Assembly (NCBI RefSeq): GCF_017549005.1 | Contig: NZ_JAFYYT010000007.1 | Location: forward strand, 1 to 64,000 | Reading direction: 5' to 3' | Source of the DNA: Ruminococcus sp. | GTDB lineage: Bacteria > Bacillota > Clostridia > Oscillospirales > Ruminococcaceae | Length of the DNA: 64,000 bases | Part shown: one piece after another, positions 1 through 8,050 of the stretch | How positions within the stretch are numbered: the stretch's first letter is position 1 | Layout: every line of letters begins with the position of its first letter | The notes under the pieces: model-generated | What the model saw: the letters and a program-made list of their open reading frames with translations, nothing else | Told to the model about the DNA's origin: nothing | Database searches by the model: none | Position numbers and translations under genes: made by a program

Positions 1-27
1 AAGTCACATCAGATGATGTGCTTTTGA
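1..27 (+). terminator. Terminator-like hairpin at the window edge
   Basis: CACATC and GATGTG pair around an AGAT loop (about positions 5-20). They are flanked by AAG and CTT, and a short T-run follows. This would end a transcript entering from the left on the plus strand, but the upstream gene is outside the window. Confidence 0.35.
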
Positions 28-48
28 TATTATATCACTTTTTACTAA

Positions 49-122
49 GTGGCTCTTGTGATCCGTGAAGGTGGCTCTCAAGGCGCGGCAACGTGGCTCT
101 GAGAGTCCGTGCAGATGGCTCT
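49..122. repeat. Four tandem 22-nt repeats starting with GTGGCTCT
   Basis: The octamer GTGGCTCT begins at 49, 71 and 93, and ATGGCTCT begins at 115, an exact 22-nt period. The remainder of each unit is variable but often includes a TCCGTG core (units 1 and 3). Multiple short tandem terminal repeats are a known feature of IS21-family insertion sequence ends, so this may be one end of an element lying mostly left of the window. That reading is inferred; no transposase gene is visible here. Confidence 0.5.
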
Positions 123-300
123 GAGGTGACGGCGTATACACAATTTACCATTGTAATCTACATATCTTCCGCTGTTCAGGCTAAGAGCCGTATAATCAGC
201 CGCACGACCTCCATTAGAATACGCTTCACACATATCTATTCTTGAATTATTTTCAAATTTACTTGCGTCATCACAAAGATAAGAGATCAATGCACAGTGA
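123..300. other. Unassigned sequence next to the repeats
   Basis: On the minus strand this stretch is open and encodes a plausible-looking peptide (residues such as DASKFENNSRIDMCEAY), but it has no recognisable domain, start site or ribosome binding site. It may be the remains of whatever was joined to the sigma factor fragment at about position 300. No gene is claimed. Confidence 0.3.
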
Positions 301-546
301 TTATAAATATTCACAGCTTTTAAATAATGAACGGAACATATCTCTGCATTTATTAACAATTACCTTAAAAAGCCAGCTTTTTATCATTGATTCGTTTACG
401 GTATCAACGTCAAGCGAGAAACATTTGATAAACACTTCCTGCATTATATCCTCAGCGTCTGCTTTGTTCTTACAATACGCAAAAGCAAGACGGTAAACAT
501 GATCTTTGTACTTATCATAAAGTTCTTCTAATTTTTCAGAAGTCAA
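301..546 (-). pseudogene. ECF-type sigma factor, region 2 fragment
   Basis: The 81 residues match the region 2 end of an extracytoplasmic-function sigma-70 factor: LYDKYKDHVYRLAFAYCKNKADAEDIMQEVF is the typical opening, followed by IKSWLFKVIVNKCRD. The gene starts at TTG with AAGGAG about 8 nt upstream. The frame stops shortly after region 2, so the linker and the promoter -35-binding region 4 are missing. A complete ECF factor is about 160-190 residues. The break lies about 180 bp from the 22-nt repeats, which suggests truncation by an insertion or rearrangement. The fragment could still be translated but is unlikely to act as a sigma factor. Confidence 0.6.
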
Positions 547-626
547 ACCGTTTCTCCTTTCTTTTGTTGAAGTACTTCATATATAAAACGGATCCGACAC
601 ATAAAATATCACACTAAAATAAAAAA

Positions 627-643
627 CGGCGCATATCGCGCCG
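627..643 (-). terminator. Intrinsic terminator of the DUF624 gene
   Basis: CGGCGC and GCGCCG form a 6-bp GC stem around a 5-nt loop. On the minus strand a run of six T follows directly. The structure sits just downstream of the DUF624 stop codon. The plus strand also has T residues after the stem, so it may work in both directions. Confidence 0.75.
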
Positions 644-649
644 GATTTT

Positions 650-1573
650 TTATGATATTCTCTTACCCTTACCTTTTTTACGCTGTTCCATGGGCTTTTC
701 CTTACCGCCCATGTCCTCAAAGATACGCTCGGTCTCATCAGGAGTTTCGTCAACAAGCTCGGGGTTTACTTCACCTATACTTGCATAATAAGGGTTTATA
801 ACGTATTTCTGTATCACAGGATAGCAGTTGAAGCAAGCTACCAGACAAAGGAAAGCTGCAGGGAAAAAGGGTACTAAAAGCATGAAAAGCGGAAGCACAT
901 AAATTCTGAAAACATACATCAGAACAACAGTTGCCACAATAATACCAAAGGTGATAAAATTCTGCTTGATAGCCACAAAAGCAAGTGCAAGAGAGTTCTT
1001 GAACAGATTCTTGACTTTGAGAGTAGTTGCAACCATCATCGGGAAAATGTAGAAATTCATTATCATTATCACCAGGAAAAGACTAAGTGTAATGACCATT
1101 GGTATATACATAGCCTTTGTATTGAAATGCTCTGCCAGAGCCGGGTAAAAGCTTATCGAAGAAAGTGCCGAAAGCATAATAATACAGTCAATAAATCCGA
1201 CTATAGAGGCCGTTTTGAAGTTTCCCTTGAAGCCTTTCCAGAAATCGTGCCATATAAATGTATGCTTTCCAAGAACGAAGCATCTTATGACCTTTGTCAT
1301 TCCCGCAGTCGCAGGACCTATCAGCACCATGAAAATAACAGCAAGGATACCGGCTGCAATTATGGAATGAGGATAAGCCCCTTTAAGTAGGCTTATTACA
1401 GGCAGAATAAATACCAGCGGAGCAAAAAACATCATATACATGAGATTTAGCTCCATAAGCTGCCACAGCTTTCTGCCCAATATATCAAAAAAGAGCGCGA
1501 TTCCCTCTTTTTTCGGAGCGTCCTTTGCTATTCCGACGCCGGCACTCTCATATTTCTTTGAAAAAATACTCAA
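650..1573 (-). CDS. DUF624 (YesL-like) membrane protein
   Basis: A 307-residue integral membrane protein with about five or six hydrophobic segments (roughly residues 43-63, 70-90, 121-143, 155-178 and 205-250) and a charged cytoplasmic tail from about 268, rich in Glu early and Lys/Arg at the end. Spacing of the membrane segments and the WHDFWKGFKGNFK loop near residue 108 fit the DUF624/YesL family, which in Bacillus lies near carbohydrate-use genes but has no established biochemical function. The next gene upstream, a SpoIIM-like membrane protein, ends only 15 nt before this one, so the two are probably cotranscribed. The following hairpin ends the transcript. Family assignment is by motif pattern only. 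Confidence 0.7.
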   Translation of the reverse strand: MSIFSKKYESAGVGIAKDAPKKEGIALFFDILGRKLWQLMELNLMYMMFFAPLVFILPVISLLKGAYPHSIIAAGILAVIFMVLIGPATAGMTKVIRCFVLGKHTFIWHDFWKGFKGNFKTASIVGFIDCIIMLSALSSISFYPALAEHFNTKAMYIPMVITLSLFLVIMIMNFYIFPMMVATTLKVKNLFKNSLALAFVAIKQNFITFGIIVATVVLMYVFRIYVLPLFMLLVPFFPAAFLCLVACFNCYPVIQKYVINPYYASIGEVNPELVDETPDETERIFEDMGGKEKPMEQRKKGKGKRIS

Positions 1574-1588
1574 TTATAACTCCTCCGT

Positions 1589-2176
1589 TTACAGCCTGCA
1601 CATCCTAAGGTACAAAAAATCGAAAGCACCTGCAGCAGCTGAAAAAAATAAAGATAATAGAATAAGTACAACAGACCTTGTGCAGTAAAGCTTAATATCG
1701 AGTTCTCTGCTGTCCCTTACATCGCCGTCACGATAAGCGCAGAACAACGCCGCGGAGCTCCTCAAAGCAACTCTTACAGCTAATACCGTTACCGCAGATA
1801 TTGCCGCGGCCTTGGGCAGAACGGTCATTGTTACCGGAATCACCGCACTCTTGCCATAGAGCTTGTACATCAAAAAAGTACATGAGCCGACAGCAGTTCC
1901 GCAGTTGAGAAGCAATGAATAGGCTAAAGGCTGTCCTATCGCAGATGAACCAACAATAAAAGCACCTGATATATAAAATAACGAAATGAAAAAGGTATTT
2001 TTAATATCAGCAGCTGCAGAACAGCTTTCAACAGTCATAAAATGTGTAAATCTGCACTCAAATAATGGCTTTTGCATAACCGAACCTATGATTATCCCTG
2101 CGATGATAATTAATATAAAAAATGACAGACTTGTCCATTTACTGCGTTTTTCTGAATTTGTACTTATATATTTCAT
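1589..2176 (-). CDS. SpoIIM-like membrane protein
   Basis: A 195-residue protein with one N-terminal membrane segment (about 17-35) and a cluster of further segments separated by short loops. The central GQPLAYSLLLNCGTAVGSC and the nearby VLPKAAAISAV resemble the SpoIIM family, where SpoIIM is part of the engulfment (DMP) complex that remodels septal peptidoglycan during sporulation. SpoIIM-family proteins also occur in non-sporulating contexts, so the role is uncertain. I chose the ATG preceded by AAAGGA at 9 nt; two further in-frame ATGs lie 6 and 9 nt upstream. It is the first gene of a two-gene unit with the DUF624 gene. Confidence 0.55.
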   Translation of the reverse strand: MKYISTNSEKRSKWTSLSFFILIIIAGIIIGSVMQKPLFECRFTHFMTVESCSAAADIKNTFFISLFYISGAFIVGSSAIGQPLAYSLLLNCGTAVGSCTFLMYKLYGKSAVIPVTMTVLPKAAAISAVTVLAVRVALRSSAALFCAYRDGDVRDSRELDIKLYCTRSVVLILLSLFFSAAAGAFDFLYLRMCRL

Positions 2177-2227
2177 GTGCATCATTCCTTTCTTCTATAG
2201 GATATGCACATGAAAAGAATTTTAGAA

Positions 2228-3028
2228 TTATTTTGAAAGCTCGTAAGCTCTCTTCGTGCAGCTTTCGCAGCAGTTCTTTACGACGTCTGTGAGATTGCCT
2301 TCGTAAAGTCTATCAAGGCCTGCAAGAGTTGTACCGCCGGGAGAGGATACCATTTTTATGAGCTCGTCTATGGTATTTCCCGAGTCTGTTATCATTTTTG
2401 CAGAACCGATAAGGCTCTGTGTAAAGAGCTCCTCCGCCGCAGACTTATCTATGCCAACAGAAGCAGCATAGTCGATAAATCCCTTTGCGAAAAGATAGAT
2501 AAAAGCAGGACTGCTTCCGTTGATAGCGATTATCTCCTTCATTTTATCCTTCGGAATGACCGCTGCCTTTCCGCATATCTTGAAAATGTTGAGAACTACT
2601 TCAAATTCATCATCGGAAACTTTCTCGTTTCTTGAAAGTGCGGACGCACCTTCGCCAAGAAGAAGCGGAGTATTCGGCATTACAAGAATAACCTTTGCTT
2701 CGGGGATAGTCTTCTTTGCGATAAACTCGTCGCCGATACCGGCTGCAATTGAAATGATGACTGTGTCCTTTGTGGTATGTGCTGCGATAGTTTCAAGGAC
2801 TCCCTCTATTATCTGCGGCTTGACAGCAAGGAATACATACTTGCACTTATCCATTATTTCCTGTTCGGAAGCGCAGGCTGTAACATTATATCTGCTGAGT
2901 GCCTCAACCTTTTCGGTGCTCGGGTCAAACGCAAAGAGGTCGATATCCTTGCCAAGACTGCTTGTTGAAATACCCTTCATTATAGCAGTACCCATATTTC
3001 CTGCACCTATAAAACCTATATTTGCCAT
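2228..3028 (-). CDS. proC: Pyrroline-5-carboxylate reductase
   Basis: Catalyses the last step of proline synthesis, NAD(P)H-dependent reduction of 1-pyrroline-5-carboxylate to proline, in the cytosol. The N-terminal Rossmann motif GFIGAGNMG (residues 5-13) binds the nucleotide. The family signature around SSPGGTTLAGL near residue 232 lies in the C-terminal dimerisation domain that forms the active site. At 266 residues it has the usual family length. The start has a clear AAGGAG upstream and its own sigma-A-type promoter at 3062-3090. It is monocistronic here. No proA or proB gene is present in the window. Confidence 0.95.
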   Translation of the reverse strand: MANIGFIGAGNMGTAIMKGISTSSLGKDIDLFAFDPSTEKVEALSRYNVTACASEQEIMDKCKYVFLAVKPQIIEGVLETIAAHTTKDTVIISIAAGIGDEFIAKKTIPEAKVILVMPNTPLLLGEGASALSRNEKVSDDEFEVVLNIFKICGKAAVIPKDKMKEIIAINGSSPAFIYLFAKGFIDYAASVGIDKSAAEELFTQSLIGSAKMITDSGNTIDELIKMVSSPGGTTLAGLDRLYEGNLTDVVKNCCESCTKRAYELSK

Positions 3029-3061
3029 AGTTTTTATCTCCTTAATTAATAATCAATATTC

Positions 3062-3090
3062 ATTATACATCATTTTGTACAAAAATGCAA
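3062..3090 (-). promoter_or_regulatory. Sigma-A promoter of proC
   Basis: On the minus strand: -35 TTGCAT (3085-3090), 17-bp spacer, -10 TATAAT (3062-3067), followed by an AT-rich leader and an AAGGAG ribosome binding site before proC. Confidence 0.75.
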
Positions 3091-3158
3091 GTCTAAATTT
3101 TACAGATAATCAATGTAAAGATTAAAAATAAATAGACTTTATCTTTTGATACTTATGC

Positions 3159-3187
3159 TTGACATTTCACATTAGCAGTGATAAAAT
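3159..3187 (+). promoter_or_regulatory. Sigma-A promoter of the small ORF and radical SAM gene
   Basis: -35 TTGACA (3159-3164), 17-bp spacer, -10 TAAAAT (3182-3187). Transcription would begin near 3194, just before a G-rich ribosome binding site for the small ORF at 3212. Confidence 0.8.
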
Positions 3188-3211
3188 AATCCTGATAGGG
3201 GGGGATCTGAC

Positions 3212-3478
3212 ATGAAAAAGAAAGCTGACAAGCCTAAATCGCGTTACGCAAAAAGCGTCATATATTACAAAAGCCTTTCATGCAGAGCGAGCCTGTATGA
3301 GGACAGGATAATAACCGATTACTGCATAAAAAACAGGTTTACAAAAAGTATGTTCCTTGCCGCTGCTGCTATGTACTGTGCAAGCAACAACATATCGGCC
3401 GACGAACTTCTTGAATACGTCACAAACGGCAAAGATTTCAATTATAAGGACTATCTGAAAGATGAATACGAAGAATAA
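3212..3478 (+). CDS. Small hypothetical protein, possibly ribbon-helix-helix
   Basis: An 88-residue protein with a basic N terminus (KKKADKPKSRYAK) and an acidic C terminus (KDYLKDEYEE). The middle, from SLSCRASLYEDRI to FLAAAAMYCAS, has the short-strand/helix/turn/helix rhythm of small ribbon-helix-helix DNA-binding proteins, but this is a weak visual match and the gene may be something else. It has a G-rich ribosome binding site and a good promoter. It overlaps the next gene by 17 nt, so it is translationally coupled to the radical SAM enzyme and may serve it. Confidence 0.55.
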   Translation: MKKKADKPKSRYAKSVIYYKSLSCRASLYEDRIITDYCIKNRFTKSMFLAAAAMYCASNNISADELLEYVTNGKDFNYKDYLKDEYEE

Positions 3479-4355
3479 CTGTAATTTATGTCCGCGCAAA
3501 TGCAATGCCGACAGAGAAAAATCAAAGGGTTTCTGCGGAGCCGGAAACAAAGCTACAGTCGCAAAAGCTTCACTTCATAAGTGGGAAGAGCCATGTATAT
3601 CCTACAAAAACGGAGCAGGAACAGTGTTCTTTTCAGGCTGCAGCCTTCACTGCTGCTTCTGTCAGAACGATCAGATAAGCAATAAGCTCTTCGGCAAGGA
3701 AGTCAGCGACAGCAGATTAGCCGATATTTTCCTTTCCCTGCAGGATATGGGAGCCGATAATATCGATCTTATTACTCCAACTCACTTTGTAACAAACATT
3801 ATAAACGCGCTTGATATGGTAAAGCATAAGCTAAGTATCCCTGTCGTCTATAATTGCGGAGGCTATGAGCTCTGTGAAACTATCGGACAGCTTGACGGTT
3901 ATATTGATGTTTATCTGCCTGATATCAAGTATTTCTCGTCGGAAATATCGCAAAAGTACTCAAAAGCTCCCGATTACTTTGAAAAAGCCTCAGAAGCTGT
4001 GAAAGCAATGATAAAACAGGTTGGCGAGCTTAAATATAATGCAGACGGAGGACTTATAAAAGGTACTGTGATACGTCACCTTGTACTCCCCTCCTGCCGC
4101 CATGATTCCATGAAGATCATGGACTGGATAGCAGATAACACATCACGGAAAGATGTTTTAGTAAGTATCATGAATCAGTACACCCCTTTTGATTTTATCC
4201 CCGACGAGTTCAGTGAGCTCAAACGCCACGTCACAAAAATGGAATACAACAGTGTTGCCGATCATGCTTCAAAACTCGGATTGAACGGTTTTACACAGCA
4301 AAAAAGCTCTGCATCTGAGGAATATGTCCCTGATTTCGACCTGACAGGGATATAA
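3462..4355 (+). CDS. Radical SAM protein, PflA-like (COG1313 type)
   Basis: A 297-residue radical SAM protein. The 4Fe-4S/SAM motif CxxxCxxC is CSLHCCFC (about residues 60-67) in the setting VFFSGCSLHCCFCQNDQIS. A second cysteine cluster at the extreme N terminus (CNLCPRKC, CGAG) resembles the N-terminal motif of uncharacterised COG1313 proteins related to pyruvate formate-lyase activating enzymes. Members are presumed to generate 5'-deoxyadenosyl radical, but the substrate is not known. It overlaps the upstream small ORF. No glycyl radical enzyme gene is nearby, so a role as an activase is unsupported. The weak ribosome binding site fits translational coupling. Confidence 0.8.
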   Translation: MNTKNNCNLCPRKCNADREKSKGFCGAGNKATVAKASLHKWEEPCISYKNGAGTVFFSGCSLHCCFCQNDQISNKLFGKEVSDSRLADIFLSLQDMGADNIDLITPTHFVTNIINALDMVKHKLSIPVVYNCGGYELCETIGQLDGYIDVYLPDIKYFSSEISQKYSKAPDYFEKASEAVKAMIKQVGELKYNADGGLIKGTVIRHLVLPSCRHDSMKIMDWIADNTSRKDVLVSIMNQYTPFDFIPDEFSELKRHVTKMEYNSVADHASKLGLNGFTQQKSSASEEYVPDFDLTGI

Positions 4356-4452
4356 TAATCAGCTCTGTAACACTTTTTCATCATAAGCATATTATGTACT
4401 ATGGATCGCAGAAAACGGTTCAAATACATTAAACTTAAGGAGTTGCTTAAAT

Positions 4453-4593
4453 ATGTGTAATTCATGCTTTGGTGGAAACAATTGCTGGAGTTCGATCATT
4501 TTAGTTCTTCTCGTTATCATTCTTTTCTCAGGCTGCGGCTGCGGAAATAACGGTTGTGACTGCGGTAATAATAACTGCGGCTGCGGCTGTTAA
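4453..4593 (+). CDS. Cysteine-rich mini membrane protein (46 aa)
   Basis: A 46-codon ORF with AAGGAG 10 nt before its ATG. The N terminus is MCNSCFGGNNCW, followed by one strongly hydrophobic segment (about residues 13-26, SSIILVLLVIILFS) and a tail of alternating Cys, Gly and Asn ending CGCGC. Ten of its 46 residues are cysteine. The layout recalls small YjcZ-type sporulation or coat proteins and other unnamed Cys/Gly mini-proteins of Clostridia, but I cannot assign a family. The ribosome binding site, the compact fit between neighbours and the terminator downstream support a real gene. Possible roles such as metal binding or surface cross-linking are speculation. Confidence 0.7.
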   Translation: MCNSCFGGNNCWSSIILVLLVIILFSGCGCGNNGCDCGNNNCGCGC

Positions 4594-4626
4594 GAAGTCT
4601 GCCGCCAGCTAAAAAGCAAACAAAAA

Positions 4627-4656
4627 TCTCCTATGGACAATATGCGCCATAGGAGA
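4627..4656. terminator. Bidirectional terminator between the mini-protein gene and clpX
   Basis: A 10-bp perfect stem (TCTCCTATGG with CCATAGGAGA) around a 10-nt loop. T-rich tracts follow on the plus strand (4657 onward) and on the minus strand. It separates the convergent mini-protein gene and clpX. Confidence 0.8.
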
Positions 4657-4666
4657 TATTTTTTTA

Positions 4667-5953
4667 TTATTCAGCCTTCAGAAGCTTATTTCTACGATTT
4701 GTAAGCAGCGGTTCAACGTTATTGATAACGCAGTCGGCTGTTACAGTGACCTTTGCTATGCTTCCGTCTGACGGAACTGTAAACATGGTCTTCATGAGGA
4801 TAGATTCGAGGATAGATCTTAATCCGCGGGCACCTGTCTTCTGAACGATAGCTTTCTTTGCTATCTCGATAAGAGCTGCATCGTCGATATCAAGCTCTAT
4901 ATCATCATAGCTGAAGAGCTTCTTATACTGCTTGATAAGAGCATTTTTAGGCTCTGTGAGTATTCTTACAAGGGAAGCCTCGTCAAGCTCGTCCAATACA
5001 GATATAACGGGAAGACGTCCCACAAATTCAGGAACCATACCAAATTTTACAAGATCCTTCGGAATAACCTGCTTGAAGATATTATTGATATCATCGTTGC
5101 TTGACTTCAGCTCGCTGCCAAAACCGATAGGCGATTTGCCGATACGCTTCTGTATCTGCCTTTCAAGGCCGTCAAAAGCGCCTCCACAGATAAAGAGGAT
5201 ATTCTTTGTATTGATCTGTATAACTTCCTGATTCGGGTGTTTACGACCGCCCTGTGGAGGAACATTTGAAACAGTACCCTCAATTATCTTGAGGAGAGCC
5301 TGCTGAACGCCCTCACCGCTTACATCACGTGTAAGCGAGGTATTTTCGGATTTTCTTGCTATCTTATCTATCTCGTCGATATAGATAATGCCTCTTTCAG
5401 CCGCTTTGATATCAAAATCAGCAGCCTGAATAAGACGCAGAAGTACATTTTCAACGTCGTCGCCTACATAACCTGCCTCTGTGATAGTTGTAGCGTCAGC
5501 AATAGCAAACGGTACGTTAAGAAGCTTTGCAAGCGTCTGAGCAAGGAAAGTCTTACCTACACCTGTAGGTCCGAGAAGCAGAACGTTGCTCTTCTGGAGC
5601 TCAACGCCGTCACTCGATGGAAAGTCTTTCTCGTTTTCCTGACTCATTATACGTTTATAATGATTGTATACGGCAACAGACAAGGAAATCTTAGCTTCGT
5701 CCTGTCCAATGACATACTCGTCAAGGAATTCCTTTATCTCCATAGGCTTCATCAGCTTAAGGGAAGATATATCGTTGTCATTATCATTCTTTGCTGCTTT
5801 TCTGTGAGCTTTCGCAACACCCGGTCCATAAAGCATCTCATAACAGTAAGTAACGCATTCGTCACATATATTCGACGAACCTGCAGAAAACATACTGCGG
5901 ACTCTGTTTTCCCCTTTTCCGCAAAAGCTACAGGATTTAAACGTGTCAGCCAT
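4667..5953 (-). CDS. clpX: ATP-dependent Clp protease ATP-binding subunit ClpX
   Basis: AAA+ unfoldase that selects substrates, unfolds them and feeds them to ClpP. At 428 residues it has the family length. The N-terminal zinc-binding domain has C8, C11, C30 and C33. Walker A is GPTGVGKT (128-135), Walker B lies in [11 protein letters not shown] (about 190-200), and KSPIGFGSE holds the IGF loop that docks on ClpP. Sensor residues follow in the GARGLRS region near the C terminus. It lies 9 nt downstream of clpP and behind tig, the standard Firmicutes order tig-clpP-clpX. The lon gene that often follows is absent. Confidence 0.98.
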   Translation of the reverse strand: MADTFKSCSFCGKGENRVRSMFSAGSSNICDECVTYCYEMLYGPGVAKAHRKAAKNDNDNDISSLKLMKPMEIKEFLDEYVIGQDEAKISLSVAVYNHYKRIMSQENEKDFPSSDGVELQKSNVLLLGPTGVGKTFLAQTLAKLLNVPFAIADATTITEAGYVGDDVENVLLRLIQAADFDIKAAERGIIYIDEIDKIARKSENTSLTRDVSGEGVQQALLKIIEGTVSNVPPQGGRKHPNQEVIQINTKNILFICGGAFDGLERQIQKRIGKSPIGFGSELKSSNDDINNIFKQVIPKDLVKFGMVPEFVGRLPVISVLDELDEASLVRILTEPKNALIKQYKKLFSYDDIELDIDDAALIEIAKKAIVQKTGARGLRSILESILMKTMFTVPSDGSIAKVTVTADCVINNVEPLLTNRRNKLLKAE

Positions 5954-5962
5954 TCAATTCCC

Positions 5963-6553
5963 CTACCTTTTTGTAATTACCTTATCAATAAGTCCGAACT
6001 CAAGAGCCTCCTGAGCTGTCATGTAATTATCTCTTTCACAAGCTGAGTGTATTTCTTCAACACTTTTTCCTGTATTTGCTGCAATTATTTCTTCAAGACG
6101 ATCTCTTGTTCTTTCAAGATTTTTAGCGTGGATCATGATATCGGTCTGCTGACCGCCGAGACCGCCGCCTATAAGAGGCTGATGTATCATTATCTCGCTG
6201 TTCGGAAGAGCGATACGCTTGCCCTTTGCACCTGAGGACAAAAGGAACGCGCCCATAGAAGCTGCCATACCGATACATATCGTAGAAACATCACATTTAA
6301 TGTAATTCATCGTATCGTAAATAGCCATTCCGGCAGTAACCGAACCGCCGGGGCTGTTTATATATAATGAAATATCCTTTTCGGAATCCTGACTTTCAAG
6401 ATACAGAAGCTGTGCAACAACTACGCTTGCTGTTGCGTCATTGACCTGATCCGAAAGCATTATGATCCTGTCATTCAGCAGACGTGAATAGATATCATAT
6501 GATCTTTCGCCTCTGCTTGTCTGTTCAACGACATACGGTACAAGTACGCTCAT
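5963..6553 (-). CDS. clpP: ATP-dependent Clp protease proteolytic subunit ClpP
   Basis: Serine protease that forms the tetradecameric degradation chamber used by ClpX and other Clp ATPases. The catalytic triad is visible as S99 (GMAASMG), H124 (IMIHQPL) and D175 ([10 protein letters not shown]). The glycine-rich INSPGGSV oxyanion segment is intact. I chose the ATG of [11 protein letters not shown], preceded by AAAGGG; the upstream in-frame ATG would add 12 residues absent from the family. The start gives 196 residues, the normal length. It is cotranscribed with clpX; an imperfect terminator separates it from tig. Confidence 0.97.
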   Translation of the reverse strand: MSVLVPYVVEQTSRGERSYDIYSRLLNDRIIMLSDQVNDATASVVVAQLLYLESQDSEKDISLYINSPGGSVTAGMAIYDTMNYIKCDVSTICIGMAASMGAFLLSSGAKGKRIALPNSEIMIHQPLIGGGLGGQQTDIMIHAKNLERTRDRLEEIIAANTGKSVEEIHSACERDNYMTAQEALEFGLIDKVITKR

Positions 6554-6579
6554 GTTTTTTCGCCCTTTCTTTAAAAACA

Positions 6580-6607
6580 GTTGTCCCACAATAAGCTGCG
6601 GGACAAC
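6580..6607 (-). terminator. Hairpin between tig and clpP
   Basis: GTTGTCCC and GGGACAAC form an 8-bp stem with a 12-nt loop. On the minus strand TGTTTTT follows. It may only partly terminate, giving more trigger factor than ClpP message. Confidence 0.65.
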
Positions 6608-6641
6608 GATGTTATTTTATTTTAATCTGCCGAATAAAGCT

Positions 6642-7949
6642 TTATTCAGCCTTTTCCTCTGCTACTGTGTTGTCTACAACAGCATTTTCCTTAACGAAGT
6701 CTATAGCCTTCTGTACCTTGAGGTCAGTTGTATACTCGTCAAGAGGAATGAAACGCTTGATAGTCTCAACGTCAACGTTATTGGCAGCTGCGAGCTCACC
6801 AAGACCGTTGTTGATATCTTCCTCGCTAACTTCGATCTTCTCAAGCTCAGCGATCTTTTCAAGAGCGAGTCTGAGCTTAACTTCATTAACAGCTCTGTCT
6901 CTGTATGTCTCTCTGAAAGAATCCATATCCATACCTGTGTACTGGAAGTAGAGCTTTATATCCATTCCCTGCTGCTGGAGCTGCTGCTCGAATGATCTCA
7001 TAAGAGCATCTATTCTCTGCTCATACATGCAATTAGGGATGGGTGAATCTACCTTAGCGATAAGAGCGTTCATAACAGCGTTCTCAAATCCTGATTCAGC
7101 CTGTGACTTAGCTGCCTCTTCAAGCTTTGACTTGATATCTTCCTTATATTCAGCAACTGTCTCAAATTCTGTTGCATCCTTTACGAGATCATCGTTTATC
7201 TCAGGAAGCTCCTCATAGCTGATGCCCTTGAGCTTACACTTGAATGTAGCATCCTTGCCGGCATAATCAGACATCTGATAATCCTCGGGGAACTTTACAT
7301 TGATATCAAACTCATCGCCGATGTTGTGACCAACGATCTGATCCTCAAATCCGGGAATGAACTGACCGCTGCCAAGTCGGAGCGGGTGATCGTCGCCCTT
7401 TCCGCCTTCAAAAGCCTCGTCTCCGAAGAAGCCCTCAAAGTCAATGATTACTTCATCACCGAGCTGAGCAGCTCTGTCGTCAACAGAAACGATACGAGCG
7501 TTCTTCTTTCTGATAATGTCGATCTGCTTGTCGATATCCTCGTCAGTGATCTCCTTTACTTCCTTAGGAGCCTTGATTCCCTTGTAATCAGAGATCTCGA
7601 TCTCAGGCTTTGTAACACATACAGCCTTGAGCTCTACGCCCTTTTCCTTGTCAATGGAAGTAACCTCAATATTAGGTCTGTCAACCAGAACAAGACCTGT
7701 CTCCTTAACAGCTGCATCCAGCTCAGGTCCGAGGAGAAGATTGATAGCGCCCTCATAGAAAGCACCCTCACCAAACTCTCTCTCTGCAAGCTTTCTTGAA
7801 ACCTTGCCCTTTCTGAATCCCTTGATCTGGATATTCTTCTTCTGACGCTGATATTCCTTTTCAACAGCAGCTTCAAATGCTGCAGGGTCAATAGAAATTA
7901 CTAACTCTGTAGTATTCACATCTGTTTTGTTTGATGATTTTAAACTCAT
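6642..7949 (-). CDS. tig: Trigger factor
   Basis: Ribosome-bound chaperone with peptidyl-prolyl isomerase activity that meets nascent chains at the exit tunnel. At 435 residues it has the family length. The N-terminal ribosome-binding domain contains the GFRKGKVSRKL signature loop (about residues 44-54). The FKBP-like isomerase domain spans about 160-245 with the GDEVIIDFEGF and GSGQFIPGFEDQI motifs. The remaining alpha-helical region forms the chaperone cradle. The ribosome binding site GGAGG precedes the ATG, and a candidate promoter lies at 7990-8018. It is the first gene of tig-clpP-clpX. Confidence 0.97.
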   Translation of the reverse strand: MSLKSSNKTDVNTTELVISIDPAAFEAAVEKEYQRQKKNIQIKGFRKGKVSRKLAEREFGEGAFYEGAINLLLGPELDAAVKETGLVLVDRPNIEVTSIDKEKGVELKAVCVTKPEIEISDYKGIKAPKEVKEITDEDIDKQIDIIRKKNARIVSVDDRAAQLGDEVIIDFEGFFGDEAFEGGKGDDHPLRLGSGQFIPGFEDQIVGHNIGDEFDINVKFPEDYQMSDYAGKDATFKCKLKGISYEELPEINDDLVKDATEFETVAEYKEDIKSKLEEAAKSQAESGFENAVMNALIAKVDSPIPNCMYEQRIDALMRSFEQQLQQQGMDIKLYFQYTGMDMDSFRETYRDRAVNEVKLRLALEKIAELEKIEVSEEDINNGLGELAAANNVDVETIKRFIPLDEYTTDLKVQKAIDFVKENAVVDNTVAEEKAE

Positions 7950-7989
7950 TTTAATACGTCCTCCAATATTTATATAACATACTTGGAAT

Positions 7990-8018
7990 ATTATACCACA
8001 TTTCGGAAAATTTTTCTA
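7990..8018 (-). promoter_or_regulatory. Candidate promoter of tig-clpP-clpX
   Basis: Minus strand: a consensus -10 TATAAT (7990-7995) with a weak -35 TAGAAA (8013-8018) at 17 bp. I see no CtsR- or CIRCE-like operator in the short leader. Confidence 0.5.
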
Positions 8019-8050
8019 CTGATTTTACGCACTTCTGCATAATGCACAAT

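Noticed and set aside
78-359. 93-codon minus-strand open frame overlapping the sigma factor fragment
   Set aside because: It overlaps the sigma gene in another frame, covers the 22-nt repeats and lacks a ribosome binding site. It looks like remnants of joined sequences.
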